Origin: Segatella hominis
GTDB taxonomy: Bacteria > Bacteroidota > Bacteroidia > Bacteroidales > Bacteroidaceae
Assembly: GCF_004535825.1 (NCBI RefSeq)
Contig: NZ_SGVY01000009.1
Span: 1-64,000 of the forward strand
Direction of reading: 5' to 3'
DNA: 64,000 bases
Shown: one piece after another, positions 16,135 to 25,385 of the stretch
Position numbering within the stretch: the first letter of the stretch is position 1
How the letters are laid out: the number at the start of each line of letters is the position of its first letter
Position numbers and translations under genes: made by a program
The notes under the pieces: generated by a model
Told to the model about the DNA's origin: nothing
What the model saw: the letters and a program-made list of their open reading frames with translations, nothing else
Database searches by the model: none

Positions 16135-19100
16135 ATGAATCAAAACAACATATCCGCCACAGAACTTTTCCTGCGGGTAAGGGAACTCTTGATGCTTCCT
16201 GACCTGGAACCTGCTACACGCAACAAGATGATGCACGATACGCTCATCCTCTGCTGCCACGAAGGAGTGAAGAATACGAAACAGGCTTTCGGTAACCTTT
16301 TCGCCCAGGTGGATTATCTCTGCAAGGTACATGGCATCAAAATAGCCGACAAGATTGCCATCCAGACCATGCGCCGGCACAGCAACAAGCAGGAACCTCT
16401 ATCGGAGGAAGATCTGAAGTACGATGCCCGTGCACTCGCCATCTTCATCTCTGCCGTATTCCAGACTGATATTCCACATGAACTGACCGTTCTCATCCCA
16501 CATACCAACCGCCCCTACCAGAAGGGACTCGACATCAGCAACCGACGCATCCGCTGCATCGTGAAAAATTGGGACTCGGACTTCATCCATGTGGATATCG
16601 ACCATGATACTGATGAGGAAGAACATCTCGTTTGTCTCAAAGATGAGGCAAACGGCATCGACCATACCTATCTCTGCGAAATATTGGAGGAAGGCATGCA
16701 GCTCAACCTGCTCGACTGTCAGATACGCCAACCAGTCATCACGCCCCGACTCATCATCGTTGAACCGGATTATCTCATCGACATCAGTAGTATCGCAGCC
16801 TGCTTTACCGAATTCGGTCATCATCCCCTGCTGTATCTCTTGAATCTGATGAAACCCCGTGCCAACACCCAGGCTACCCTACTTGGTAACTTTGCCGGTG
16901 CTGCGCTCGACGATATCATCAATTCGCATGGCAAGTATCAGGTGAACGAAACCATCAAGAGCAATTTCAGAGAAAAGGCTCTGGAATTTTGCACCTGTCC
17001 CTGGTTTGATGCCAAGAAATTCTATACCGATGCCAACCTGCAGGCTTACAATCTGCAGCAGGTAGTGGATATTCTCTTCCCACGCACCGTCTCCCAGGCA
17101 CAGATGAATGCCTTTCGGGGCGAGGGCATCTACGACCGGAAGAAAGCCATCCTGGAGCCGTCATTCGTGTGCGAAGCCCTTGGCATACAGGGACGTGTCG
17201 ATCTGATGACCACCGACTGCAAACTTCTCGTAGAACAGAAATCAGGACGAAACCTCAATATCGAGAACCATCAGGCAGACCCTAACTACCACAGTTTCCA
17301 GCTGGTGCCCCACTATGTACAGTTGCTGCTCTACTATGGTGTATTGCAGCACAACTTCAAGTTGGGCAACAATCTCGTCAACATCCGTCTGCTCTACTCC
17401 AAGTACCAGCCGCAGAACGGTCTGATGGTGGTAGCCTATTACCAGAAACTTTTCAGGGAAGCCATCGAATATCGCAACCAACTCGTTGCCGCTTCTTTTG
17501 AAATAGCCAAGAAGGGATTCGAGCATGCGCTGAATGAGTTTACCCCTGATGTTCTCAATGTAGCAGGCACCCAGGACTTCTTCTACAATAAGTACCTGAA
17601 GCCACAACTGGCAGACATCACCGACCCGCTTCATGCACTCAGTCCTTTAGAAGAAGCCTACTTCTGCAGGATGATGACTTTTGTGCTCCGCGAGCAGATG
17701 ATTTCCAAAGTAGGTGCCCAGGAAGGAACCAATACTTCGAGCAGCGATCTCTGGACGATGCCCCTTGCCGAGAAAAAGGATGCGGGCAACATCTATACCG
17801 ACCTCCATATCATCAGAAAAGAACAGAGTGGCGAAGGTAGCGGTTACGATACCATTACCCTGAGCGTACCCGACCAAGGCAAGGACTTCCTGCCCAATTT
17901 CCGTATCGGCGACATGGTATATCTCTATACCTACAAACTGAAAGAAGAACCAGACGTCAGGAAAGCTATATTATATAAAGGTGTATTGCAGGAGATTCAT
18001 TCCCATGAAATCGTGGTACATCTCAACGATGGTCAACAGAATGCTGACATCTTCGAAATGGACAAGCCATACGCTATCGAGCATGGTACTACCGATGCCA
18101 GCACCGGTGGAAGCATCCGCAATCTGCACCAGTTTATCTGTGCACCTCAAGAGAAGCGCGACTTGCTATTAGGTCAGCGCCCTCCCCGCCGCAACACCTC
18201 ACTCACGCTGACCAGACATTATGACGAAGTGCTTGACGATATCATCCTGAGAGCCAAACAGGCACAGGATTACTTTCTGCTCGTGGGACCTCCGGGAACA
18301 GGAAAGACAAGTCGTGCCTTGAAGTTTATGGTAGAAGAAGCATTGAACGATGGAACAGGAATGCCGACAGCAGAAAGCATCGCCGCTGGTGGAAAGACGG
18401 CTCAAAAGCCAGCCTCCTCTATCCTACTGATGAGCTATACCAACCGTGCCGTGGATGAAATCTGCGAAATGCTGGTAGATTCCAGCATCCCATTTCTGCG
18501 ACTTGGCAGCGAATATTCCTGCGATGAACGATTCCGTCCATATCTGATAGAAAAAGCCATTGCCCAATGTCCGAAGTTGGAAGCCATCAAACAATATATA
18601 ATAGGTACGCGCGTCATCGTGGGAACAACCTCGATGATGACCTCCAAGCCTTTCATCTTCAATCTGAAGCATTTCAAGCTTGCCATCATCGACGAATCGA
18701 GTCAGATTCTGGAACCCAATCTCATCGGATTGCTGTCAGCTATAGACAAGTTTATCCTCATCGGAGACTATAAGCAACTGCCAGCGGTGGTACAGCAGAG
18801 TGAACAGGACTCTGCCATTCCTACCATCAACGACAGTCAGCAGAACAGCCTGATGGATATGAGTATTCTACAGGACATCTGCCTTACCAACTGCCGCAAC
18901 TCCCTTTTCGAGCGCCTCATCCGCTGGGAAGACCATGAGCATCGTACCGATTTCATCGGCATTTTGCGTCGTCAAGGACGAATGCATCCGGAAATAGCCG
19001 AGTTCCCAAACAAGATGTTCTATCGCCGGGAACAACTGGAACCGGTGCCATGCAAGCACCAGTTGGAAACCCAACTTGCCTATTCTCTCCCATCAGAGGA

Positions 19101-19632
19101 TGAACTCGATGAACACCTGAAGAATCATCGTATGATATTCATACCATCAGAATTCTGCAAGGAGCCGAATATTTCCGACAAGATCAATGCCAACGAAGCA
19201 GAAATCGTAGTAGATATACTTCGCCGCATACACCGATATTACGGAGATCAGTTCGATAGTCAGAAAACAGTGGGAGTCATCGTACCTTACCGCAACCAGA
19301 TAGCCATGGTGCGCAAGGGAATCGAGAAACTTGGTATTCCAGAACTGGAGAAAATCAGCATCGACACCGTAGAAAGATACCAGGGCAGCCAGCGTGATGT
19401 CATCATCTACAGTTTTACCATCCAGAACATCTGGCAACTGGACTTCCTGGCAGGAAACAGTTTTATAGAAGACGGTCATATCATCGACCGTAAACTGAAC
19501 GTAGCCATCACTCGTGCAAGAAGGCAAATGATTATGACCGGTAATCCAGAAATTCTCCGTAATAATCAGATTTTTAATGATTTAATGGAATACGTAAAAG
19601 AAAAAGGCGGCTTTTTTGAGAAATTTCATTGA
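16135..19632 (+). CDS. Dna2-like nuclease / superfamily 1B helicase
   Basis: A 1165-residue cytosolic protein combining a Cas4/Dna2/RecB-type nuclease with a Upf1-like helicase. Nuclease motifs are GRVDLM (about residue 353), LLVEQKSG (about 365-372) and the downstream HSFQLVPHYVQLLLYY helix. No clear four-cysteine Fe-S cluster is seen. A beta-barrel-like insert (about 580-650) precedes the helicase: GPPGTGKT (718-725, Walker A), LMSYTNRAVDEI (Ia), IIDESSQ (853, Walker B), GDYKQLPA (877), DTVERYQGSQRD (V) and LNVAITRARRQ (VI). The protein is probably a DNA repair or replication-fork enzyme; a defence role cannot be excluded. The ATG at 16135 is preferred over an in-frame TTG at 16126. Confidence 0.85.
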   Translation: MNQNNISATELFLRVRELLMLPDLEPATRNKMMHDTLILCCHEGVKNTKQAFGNLFAQVDYLCKVHGIKIADKIAIQTMRRHSNKQEPLSEEDLKYDARALAIFISAVFQTDIPHELTVLIPHTNRPYQKGLDISNRRIRCIVKNWDSDFIHVDIDHDTDEEEHLVCLKDEANGIDHTYLCEILEEGMQLNLLDCQIRQPVITPRLIIVEPDYLIDISSIAACFTEFGHHPLLYLLNLMKPRANTQATLLGNFAGAALDDIINSHGKYQVNETIKSNFREKALEFCTCPWFDAKKFYTDANLQAYNLQQVVDILFPRTVSQAQMNAFRGEGIYDRKKAILEPSFVCEALGIQGRVDLMTTDCKLLVEQKSGRNLNIENHQADPNYHSFQLVPHYVQLLLYYGVLQHNFKLGNNLVNIRLLYSKYQPQNGLMVVAYYQKLFREAIEYRNQLVAASFEIAKKGFEHALNEFTPDVLNVAGTQDFFYNKYLKPQLADITDPLHALSPLEEAYFCRMMTFVLREQMISKVGAQEGTNTSSSDLWTMPLAEKKDAGNIYTDLHIIRKEQSGEGSGYDTITLSVPDQGKDFLPNFRIGDMVYLYTYKLKEEPDVRKAILYKGVLQEIHSHEIVVHLNDGQQNADIFEMDKPYAIEHGTTDASTGGSIRNLHQFICAPQEKRDLLLGQRPPRRNTSLTLTRHYDEVLDDIILRAKQAQDYFLLVGPPGTGKTSRALKFMVEEALNDGTGMPTAESIAAGGKTAQKPASSILLMSYTNRAVDEICEMLVDSSIPFLRLGSEYSCDERFRPYLIEKAIAQCPKLEAIKQYIIGTRVIVGTTSMMTSKPFIFNLKHFKLAIIDESSQILEPNLIGLLSAIDKFILIGDYKQLPAVVQQSEQDSAIPTINDSQQNSLMDMSILQDICLTNCRNSLFERLIRWEDHEHRTDFIGILRRQGRMHPEIAEFPNKMFYRREQLEPVPCKHQLETQLAYSLPSEDELDEHLKNHRMIFIPSEFCKEPNISDKINANEAEIVVDILRRIHRYYGDQFDSQKTVGVIVPYRNQIAMVRKGIEKLGIPELEKISIDTVERYQGSQRDVIIYSFTIQNIWQLDFLAGNSFIEDGHIIDRKLNVAITRARRQMIMTGNPEILRNNQIFNDLMEYVKEKGGFFEKFH

Positions 19633-19637
19633 AAAAG

Positions 19638-19669
19638 TTTGGCGGTATGGAAATAAAGTCCTATCTTTG
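19638..19669 (+). promoter_or_regulatory. Consensus promoter of greA
   Basis: TTTG (19638-19641), 20 nt, TATCTTTG (19662-19669). It starts right after the helicase stop codon and gives greA a leader of about 130 nt. Confidence 0.85.
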
Positions 19670-19722
19670 CAAAAGAATAGAAAAAACAAAGATAATTCAA
19701 TAGAGATAAAAGATACAGGATT

Positions 19723-19758
19723 CCGGTGCTTAACTGGCACCGGGATTCTTTATTTTTT
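19723..19758 (+). terminator. Terminator-like hairpin in the greA leader (candidate attenuator)
   Basis: CCGGTGC (19723-19729) and GCACCGG (19737-19743) form a GC-rich stem, followed by the U-rich tract ATTCTTTATTTTTTA. It lies between the greA promoter and the start codon, so it could end transcription early or define a short RNA of about 80 nt. Confidence 0.6.
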
Positions 19759-19806
19759 ACCCCTCTAAGAAATCACATTAATAACTATAAATTAATAAGA
19801 AGAATT

Positions 19807-20274
19807 ATGGCTTACATGTCACAAGAAGGTTACGATAAACTCGTAGCAGAACTAAAACAGCTCACTACAGTAGAGCGCCCAAAGGCATCAGCCGCAATTG
19901 CTGAAGCCCGAGACAAGGGTGACCTAAGTGAGAACTCAGAGTATGATGCCGCCAAGGAGGCACAGGCTCATCTTGAAGATAAAATCAATCGTATCAAACT
20001 CACCATTGCCGAGGCTAAGATCATCGACACCAAGCAGTTGAGCACCGATTGCGTGCAGATTATGTCTAAGGTGGAAATGACCAACATGGTCAACAAGGCA
20101 AAGATGACATATACTATCGTGAGCGAAAGCGAGGCTAACTTGAAGGAAGGCAAAATTTCCATCAAGACTCCTATCGCACAGGGATTGCTCAACAAGAAGG
20201 TGGGCGAGATTGTAGAAATCAAGATTCCTCGCGGCACCATCAAGCTCCGTATCGACAAGATCTCATTTGAATAA
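19807..20274 (+). CDS. greA: Transcription elongation factor GreA
   Basis: A 155-residue factor that enters the secondary channel of RNA polymerase and stimulates cleavage of backtracked transcripts. The N-terminal coiled coil carries the family's acidic tip (ARDKGDLSENSEYDAAKEAQ, residues about 37-56), and the C-terminal FKBP-like domain ends with GEIVEIKIPRG. I chose the ATG at 19807 because it gives MAYMSQEGYDKL, the usual GreA start; the longer frame runs through the leader hairpin. Confidence 0.95.
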   Translation: MAYMSQEGYDKLVAELKQLTTVERPKASAAIAEARDKGDLSENSEYDAAKEAQAHLEDKINRIKLTIAEAKIIDTKQLSTDCVQIMSKVEMTNMVNKAKMTYTIVSESEANLKEGKISIKTPIAQGLLNKKVGEIVEIKIPRGTIKLRIDKISFE

Positions 20275-20279
20275 AAATA

Positions 20280-20323
20280 AAGGAACTATCATATCGGCTC
20301 CCAAGCCCTTATGGCAGTTCCTT
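20280..20323 (+). terminator. Terminator of greA
   Basis: AAGGAACT (20280-20287) and AGTTCCTT (20316-20323) with a long loop and following TTTATT. The stem is short, so strength is uncertain. Confidence 0.6.
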
Positions 20324-20423
20324 TTATTATGACATGTAAGCCCACTAAATATAATATCAAATGAGAATGATGCGAAGAGAGAGAAATAAAGTTTCTATTA
20401 TAAATGTTTAATTGAAAGAGATT

Positions 20424-20825
20424 ATGGCAAGTATTTTTTCTAAGATTGCAGCGGGAGAGATTCCCAGCTACAAGTGCGCAGAAAGCGATAAGTTCTACGC
20501 TTTTTTAGACATTAGTCCTATCGGCAAGGGACATACATTGGTCATTCCTCGCAAGGAAGTGGATTATATCTTTGATATGGAAGACGAAGACCTCGCTGAG
20601 TTTGAAGTATTCGCCAAGAAAGTGGCAAAGGCCATCAAGGCTGCTTTCCCTTGCAAAAAAGTGGCACAGGTTGTTTTGGGTCTGGAAGTTCCTCATGCAC
20701 ACATCCACCTCATCCCAATGAACAGTGAGGCTGATGTCAACTTCCGCAAAGAACATCTCAAACTGACTGAAGAGGAATTCAAGGAAATCTCTAACAAGAT
20801 CTACACAGAATTTAAAAAAATGTGA
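20424..20825 (+). CDS. HIT-family nucleotide hydrolase/transferase
   Basis: A 133-residue cytosolic protein with the histidine-triad motif VPHAHIHLIP (about residues 89-98). Members cleave AMP or related groups from nucleotide substrates; the exact substrate cannot be read from sequence. The start MASIFSKIAAGEIPSYK is typical; an in-frame ATG 12 bp upstream is not needed. A 31-bp inverted repeat directly follows the stop codon. Confidence 0.92.
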   Translation: MASIFSKIAAGEIPSYKCAESDKFYAFLDISPIGKGHTLVIPRKEVDYIFDMEDEDLAEFEVFAKKVAKAIKAAFPCKKVAQVVLGLEVPHAHIHLIPMNSEADVNFRKEHLKLTEEEFKEISNKIYTEFKKM

Positions 20826-20936
20826 AATTAGAAATGACAAATGAGAAATTAGAAATGAACGGCTATCTTGCTGCATTTCTCATTTCTCATTTCTCATTTA
20901 ATTAAATTTCTAATTTCTCATTTGTCATTTCTAATT
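20826..20936. repeat. 31-bp perfect inverted repeat between HIT gene and manC
   Basis: The arm at 20826-20856 (starting AATTAGAAATGACAAATGAG) is exactly reverse-complemented at 20906-20936. The 49-bp spacer contains three tandem ATTTCTC units. The arms are AT-rich, built from variants of AGAAATGA/GAAATTA. The genes on both sides converge and their stops touch the element, so it may end transcription in both directions; its low-complexity composition is typical of dispersed intergenic repeats. Confidence 0.85.
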
Positions 20937-20939
20937 ATC

Positions 20940-22031
20940 TCAAATGTATTCTTCGCCCTTCTTCATTTGCACTTCATTCACATATTTGCGAACCAATGCT
21001 GAGGAATCTTCTTTCTTGCAGATCAAGAGTACATTGTCCTTCTCTGCTACAATGAAACCATCTAAACCATTGAGAACTGCGAGTTTGCCCTTTGGCAGTT
21101 TGATGACATTACGATGGCAGTTTTCCATCATGACATCACTATCTATGATCACATTATCATCCTCGCTCTTCTGCATTGCCTCATAGATACTGTGCCAGGT
21201 GCCGAGGTCAGCCCAACCGAAATCACACTTCAATACAGATACATTGTCTGACTTCTCTAAGATGGCATAATCTACGGAAATATTTGGATATGAAGGGAAA
21301 TTCTGCTTCATATAGGCATTCTCTGTCTCCACATCAAAAGTGCGATAAGACTCATCGAAACCTCTCAGCACAGCAGGCAGAATTTGAGAAAAACTCTCGC
21401 GTAAATGCTTGACATTGGAAATGAAAATACCTGTATTCCAATAAAATTCACCACTATCAACAAATATTTTGGCAAAATCACGCTCAGGTTTCTCTGTAAA
21501 TGACTGAACATTATAGAGATTATCCCCTTCTGCATCGCCCAACTGGATATAACCATATCCTGGTTCAGGACGGGTTGGTTTTACACCTAACGAGAGAAAT
21601 CTGTCGTTTTCAGCAACAAAAGCCAGTCCTTTCAGTACATTTTCCTTGAAAGCTTCCTCATTGAAAACTGCCTGATCGGAAGGAGTGGTAATCAAGCAGG
21701 CTTTCGGATTCAACTGCGAAACACGATGGTTTGCCCAAGCTACACTTGGAGCCGTATTGCGATGAATCGGTTCTGCCATGATTCGTTCAGCAGGAATCTG
21801 CGGCAACTGTTCCCTGACCAGTTCCACATATTCCTCATTAGTATTGATAAAAATATGGTCGGCAGGCACAATCTTCACCATTCTATCGTAGGTCTGCTGC
21901 AACTGAGTACGCCCCACCCCGAAGAAATCGATAAATTGTTTCGGGTAATTGCTTCGACTGCATGGCCAAAGTCTTCTACCCTTACCACCTGCGAGTATCA
22001 CGCAATAATTGTTGCTATCATTTATTGTCAT
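20940..22031 (-). CDS. manC: Mannose-1-phosphate guanylyltransferase
   Basis: A 363-residue cytosolic nucleotidyltransferase making GDP-mannose from mannose-1-phosphate and GTP for capsule, O-antigen or glycoprotein sugars. The signature is ILAGGKGRRLWPCSRSNYPK (residues about 12-31), followed by the sugar-binding FTEKPERD and YWNTGIFI. The protein lacks the C-terminal phosphomannose isomerase domain of bifunctional forms. It stands alone with a TACCTTTA -7-like element about 40 bp upstream. Confidence 0.9.
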   Translation of the reverse strand: MTINDSNNYCVILAGGKGRRLWPCSRSNYPKQFIDFFGVGRTQLQQTYDRMVKIVPADHIFINTNEEYVELVREQLPQIPAERIMAEPIHRNTAPSVAWANHRVSQLNPKACLITTPSDQAVFNEEAFKENVLKGLAFVAENDRFLSLGVKPTRPEPGYGYIQLGDAEGDNLYNVQSFTEKPERDFAKIFVDSGEFYWNTGIFISNVKHLRESFSQILPAVLRGFDESYRTFDVETENAYMKQNFPSYPNISVDYAILEKSDNVSVLKCDFGWADLGTWHSIYEAMQKSEDDNVIIDSDVMMENCHRNVIKLPKGKLAVLNGLDGFIVAEKDNVLLICKKEDSSALVRKYVNEVQMKKGEEYI

Positions 22032-22200
22032 ATATCAAGAAACTTAATTGTTAGTTTTGAAATTCTGATGTAAAGGTAAAAAATATATGTGAACCAACCA
22101 AGTTTTTTTCCACAAATTAATATAGATAAGGTGAAAAACAACAAAAATTTAGTGTTTTCGAAATAAAAATGCATTTTTTTGAAAAAAAGTCAGCAAAAAG

Positions 22201-22231
22201 TTTGCCAGTTCAAAAATTATTAGTACCTTTG
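22201..22231 (+). promoter_or_regulatory. Promoter of tRNA-Leu
   Basis: TTTG (22201-22204), 19 nt, TACCTTTG (22224-22231); exact consensus, ending 27 bp before the tRNA. Confidence 0.85.
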
Positions 22232-22258
22232 CAACCGCAAATAAGCCGAGAGGCATTC

Positions 22259-22340
22259 GCCCAGATGGCGGAATCGGTAGACGCGCTGGTCTCAAACACC
22301 AGTGGAGCAATCCATCCCGGTTCGATCCCGGGTCTGGGTA
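22259..22340 (+). tRNA. tRNA-Leu (anticodon CAA)
   Basis: The acceptor arms GCCCAGA (22259-22265) and TCTGGGT (22333-22339) pair with one G-U, discriminator A at 22340. The anticodon arm is CTGGT-CTCAAAC-ACCAG, giving CAA for UUG codons. The variable arm is long (class II, as expected for leucine), and the T arm is CCCGG-TTCGATC-CCGGG. CCA is not encoded. Confidence 0.95.
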
Positions 22341-22344
22341 CAAA

Positions 22345-22378
22345 GAGCTGCAAATCGAAAGATTTGTGGCTCTTTTTT
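22345..22378 (+). terminator. Terminator of tRNA-Leu
   Basis: AGAGC-tg-CAAATC, loop GAAA, GATTTG-tg-GCTCT, followed by TTTTTT. Confidence 0.9.
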
Positions 22379-22384
22379 CTTTTT

Positions 22385-22464
22385 CCCACAGATTTCACAG
22401 ATTACACAGATATTTTTTTCGACACCAAAAACTTAAATCTGTGTAAATCTGTGAGATCTGTGGG
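22385..22464. repeat. CACAGAT-type long inverted repeat
   Basis: An arm of 27 bp starting CCCACAGATTTCACAGATTA (22385-22411) is matched by a near-perfect reverse complement at 22437-22464, each arm itself being three tandem CACAGAT-like units. It lies between tRNA-Leu and the convergent protease gene. Units of this kind are dispersed in Bacteroidales intergenic regions. Confidence 0.85.
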
Positions 22465-22522
22465 ACTTTTCTCTTTATCTCCACCATCACGCTGGAAACA
22501 TTCATCCTATTTCACGATGGTA

Positions 22523-25126
22523 TTACTTCACAATCACTTTGATTCCATTTACAATATAAATGCCTGAAGGCACAGGAATCACTTGTCTTTCACCTGCCTG
22601 AACTGCAACTGAAGTTACTTTCTGTCCACTCAGATTAAAGATCTTTACGGTCTGAGAGCGGTCAGATGATATGATAATCTCGCCATTGCCACCATAGATA
22701 CCCTTGTTCAAGGAAATGGTTGAAATACCAGAAGGCTGACCAGCTACATAAACAACCAAATTAAATGGCTCAAACGAATAATAGCCACCCGAAACTATGT
22801 CAAGTCTATTTTTAGACAAAGTGGTTGGAATATCGTAATATTCATTATCTGTCAAACTCATGAACCACAAATCAGAGATGATTGTATTGCCGCCCAACTC
22901 GTTAGGGTCAAAAGACTTAGAAATCGTAGTGGTCGCTCCATTACCAGGAATGCGTACCGTCTCAAAACGAGGGACAAAGCTTCTTTCATTCGTACTATAT
23001 GCTACCAAGGCATATTTCAACAAAGCTGTACCTCCATCGTTCTTGATAGCAAAATTGAATTGGGCAAAAGCATCATTCGTCTTTGGAGCTTTCACTTTAT
23101 TACTACCATAAGTCGCCTTTTCGGTCTCATATTCATTTGGAGCCGCATTGGTCCATGCCTTTACAACTGTGAATACAGGGGCTGCAGGTGTAGCTCCCAC
23201 CGTAAACTTTTTGCCATTAACAAAGACATTTTCTGCTCCTGCATCAGTCAACCAAAGATATAAATCACCTTCCGAAGGAGACAACTCTACTTTTCTGGTA
23301 ATAGAACTATGCGCAGGAACCGTGACATACACATCCGTCGCGGCTTGGTTTGGCATAGTAGCAGTCGTATTGCTGAAGATATTGATGGCTCCCAAATATT
23401 CGATATCACCCTGATTCTGGATAGTAATTTCAAAGCCATTGGTTAATCCACCCAATAGTTCTTCGGTTGGAGTGATATCTGCTTTCAATTGCGAGCGAAC
23501 CAGAGTCAGTTTTTGAGCTGTAGCCTCAACGACATAAGGCCGCATTTCAGAATTAGCGCATTTGTTCCAATGAACATGATCGGTACTGTAAATCGCATAG
23601 ATCGTGGTCTGTCCGATTGGGAAAGCATAATCAAATTCAAACAAGAAAGTATTACCATAAGTTCTGCCATTATCTTGGATACCCTTAAAAGAGAATTCCT
23701 TAACCCCAGAGATTGGAACATAAGTACCATCAGACTTCAATATACCATAAGCGATAGAGCCTGTCATATTCTGACGACTCTGATTACAGAAATAGTTTTG
23801 TATTTTCAAAGCAAATTTATCTGAAACCTGATTTCTTGTATCCTTAGTCAGTTCAAAAACAGACATTTTATCCCAATAGCTCTGCACAATAGGAGCGAAA
23901 GGTGCTACAGGCTCATCTACCTTACCATTATCAGGAGCCACACCAACCAACATACTACAACTGCGGTTGTAACCATCCTGTGCATTACCGGAGCCGACAC
24001 CACCCTTCTCAGGATTCAAGATCGTAACATCAAAATAACCATTCTGATAGCCTCCCCAGCCCCAGTTGATATGATAAAGTCCCTGTCCATCGGAACCATC
24101 ACAGATAAACTGATGACCACCATCAGTAGAAGAACCTGAATAGAAAACCGGACGTCCAGCAGCCAATTCATTGTCAAGAATCTGAGTCCATTCTGCCAGA
24201 GAATATAAAGAGCGAGATAAATCCAGCATCATATCGGCATCATATCCGAAATACTTAGCCAAGGGCGCTGGTGTAAGATTTGCACCCGACGAACTACCAT
24301 AACCCATCTGCACGGCAGCTCCACAATGGAACATCAATTTGGCTACAGCATTAGCCTGAGTTTCGGAATAACTACCCTCGGCACTACTATAGAAAGGTAA
24401 CATGTTGTCCCAATCATATACACCATCGCTCTTGCTGATACCAGGAACGGCTACATCCCTGCCATACCATTTCTTAGTATATTCAGGAATATCCTGCAAC
24501 AATTGTTTAGGATGCTTATAATAAGCCATCACCTGTGCCATAGCCGTAGCCACACAACCGGTAACAGCCCGATTTTTACCATCATAAATCGGACACATAT
24601 TATTAAAAGGCTTACTCTGATTCCATGCAATATTACCCAATAATGGAGAAACTGCCTTGGAATGGGTAGTATTTACCGAAGAACGGTAAGCTTTTACCTC
24701 TGCCAAATTGCGCAGAGTAGCTTGATCGCCCTTGGTCACAGCCTCTACCATCTCCTGATAAGCCTTCATGAAGTTCTTATAACTTTCTGGAAGAGATGCC
24801 TCATCATAAGTTCCCTGATCGGTATAACCCACGATTTCCGGCAGACAATCGTCGCCCGACACAATCGTGAAACCCTTTCCCTCACCATGAGGAAAAACAT
24901 AATAACTGGCAGTTTCCTGATCAGAAGCCTGAGATTTCTGAGTTTTGTCACCAAAACCAAAAGACTTCGCCTGTGATGCAGCAGACTCATCCATGACAAT
25001 ACCCAACAAAGCAGCCTGGCGCTCTGCTATCTGCTTGGCTTGTCGGAAACTACGTGGTCCTGCAAATGCTGATACAGAGATCAACAACAGGATTAATAAT
25101 AATAGGTGTAAACGAATACATTTCAT
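22523..25126 (-). CDS. Secreted C10-family (streptopain-like) cysteine peptidase
   Basis: An 867-residue secreted protein with a signal peptide (MKCIRLHLLLLILLLISVSAFA), an N-terminal pro-region of the Spi type (about 25-140; YYVFPHGEGKGFTIVSGDD) and the C10 catalytic domain. The nucleophile is in AVTGCVATAMAQVMAYY (Cys near 191), the His in DGGHQFICDG (near 337), and NWGWGG follows. C-terminal beta domains end with IFNLSGQKVTS and GIYIVNGIKVIVK, resembling a type IX secretion sorting tail. Related enzymes are interpain A and streptopain, which degrade host or dietary protein. I chose the ATG at 25126 at the signal peptide; the longer frame passes through the promoter region. Confidence 0.88.
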   Translation of the reverse strand: MKCIRLHLLLLILLLISVSAFAGPRSFRQAKQIAERQAALLGIVMDESAASQAKSFGFGDKTQKSQASDQETASYYVFPHGEGKGFTIVSGDDCLPEIVGYTDQGTYDEASLPESYKNFMKAYQEMVEAVTKGDQATLRNLAEVKAYRSSVNTTHSKAVSPLLGNIAWNQSKPFNNMCPIYDGKNRAVTGCVATAMAQVMAYYKHPKQLLQDIPEYTKKWYGRDVAVPGISKSDGVYDWDNMLPFYSSAEGSYSETQANAVAKLMFHCGAAVQMGYGSSSGANLTPAPLAKYFGYDADMMLDLSRSLYSLAEWTQILDNELAAGRPVFYSGSSTDGGHQFICDGSDGQGLYHINWGWGGYQNGYFDVTILNPEKGGVGSGNAQDGYNRSCSMLVGVAPDNGKVDEPVAPFAPIVQSYWDKMSVFELTKDTRNQVSDKFALKIQNYFCNQSRQNMTGSIAYGILKSDGTYVPISGVKEFSFKGIQDNGRTYGNTFLFEFDYAFPIGQTTIYAIYSTDHVHWNKCANSEMRPYVVEATAQKLTLVRSQLKADITPTEELLGGLTNGFEITIQNQGDIEYLGAINIFSNTTATMPNQAATDVYVTVPAHSSITRKVELSPSEGDLYLWLTDAGAENVFVNGKKFTVGATPAAPVFTVVKAWTNAAPNEYETEKATYGSNKVKAPKTNDAFAQFNFAIKNDGGTALLKYALVAYSTNERSFVPRFETVRIPGNGATTTISKSFDPNELGGNTIISDLWFMSLTDNEYYDIPTTLSKNRLDIVSGGYYSFEPFNLVVYVAGQPSGISTISLNKGIYGGNGEIIISSDRSQTVKIFNLSGQKVTSVAVQAGERQVIPVPSGIYIVNGIKVIVK

Positions 25127-25166
25127 AAGCAATATATCAAAAAGTTTAATTGAGTTGTATCGGCCA

Positions 25167-25198
25167 CAAATATACGACAAATCTTCTACACTTGCAAG
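25167..25198 (-). promoter_or_regulatory. Promoter of the C10 protease gene
   Basis: On the minus strand CTTG (25198-25195), 20 nt, TATATTTG (25174-25167). Confidence 0.75.
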
Positions 25199-25275
25199 TT
25201 TTTCCTAAGAAAATTCTGCAAATTGCTATATTCCCCATGAGCGAAAACGTTTGCGATATAATAATATCCCATTTA

Positions 25276-25307
25276 TTTGGCGATAAGAAATTAAATGCGT
25301 ATTTTTG
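25276..25307 (+). promoter_or_regulatory. Promoter of the GH28 gene
   Basis: TTTG (25276-25279), 20 nt, TATTTTTG (25300-25307); about 70-nt leader. Confidence 0.8.
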
Positions 25308-25385
25308 CAACATCAACTGCAACCTATATGCAGAACAAGAAATAATAGCTATTTATTAATAACTCTATTAAACCCAGATTAATTC

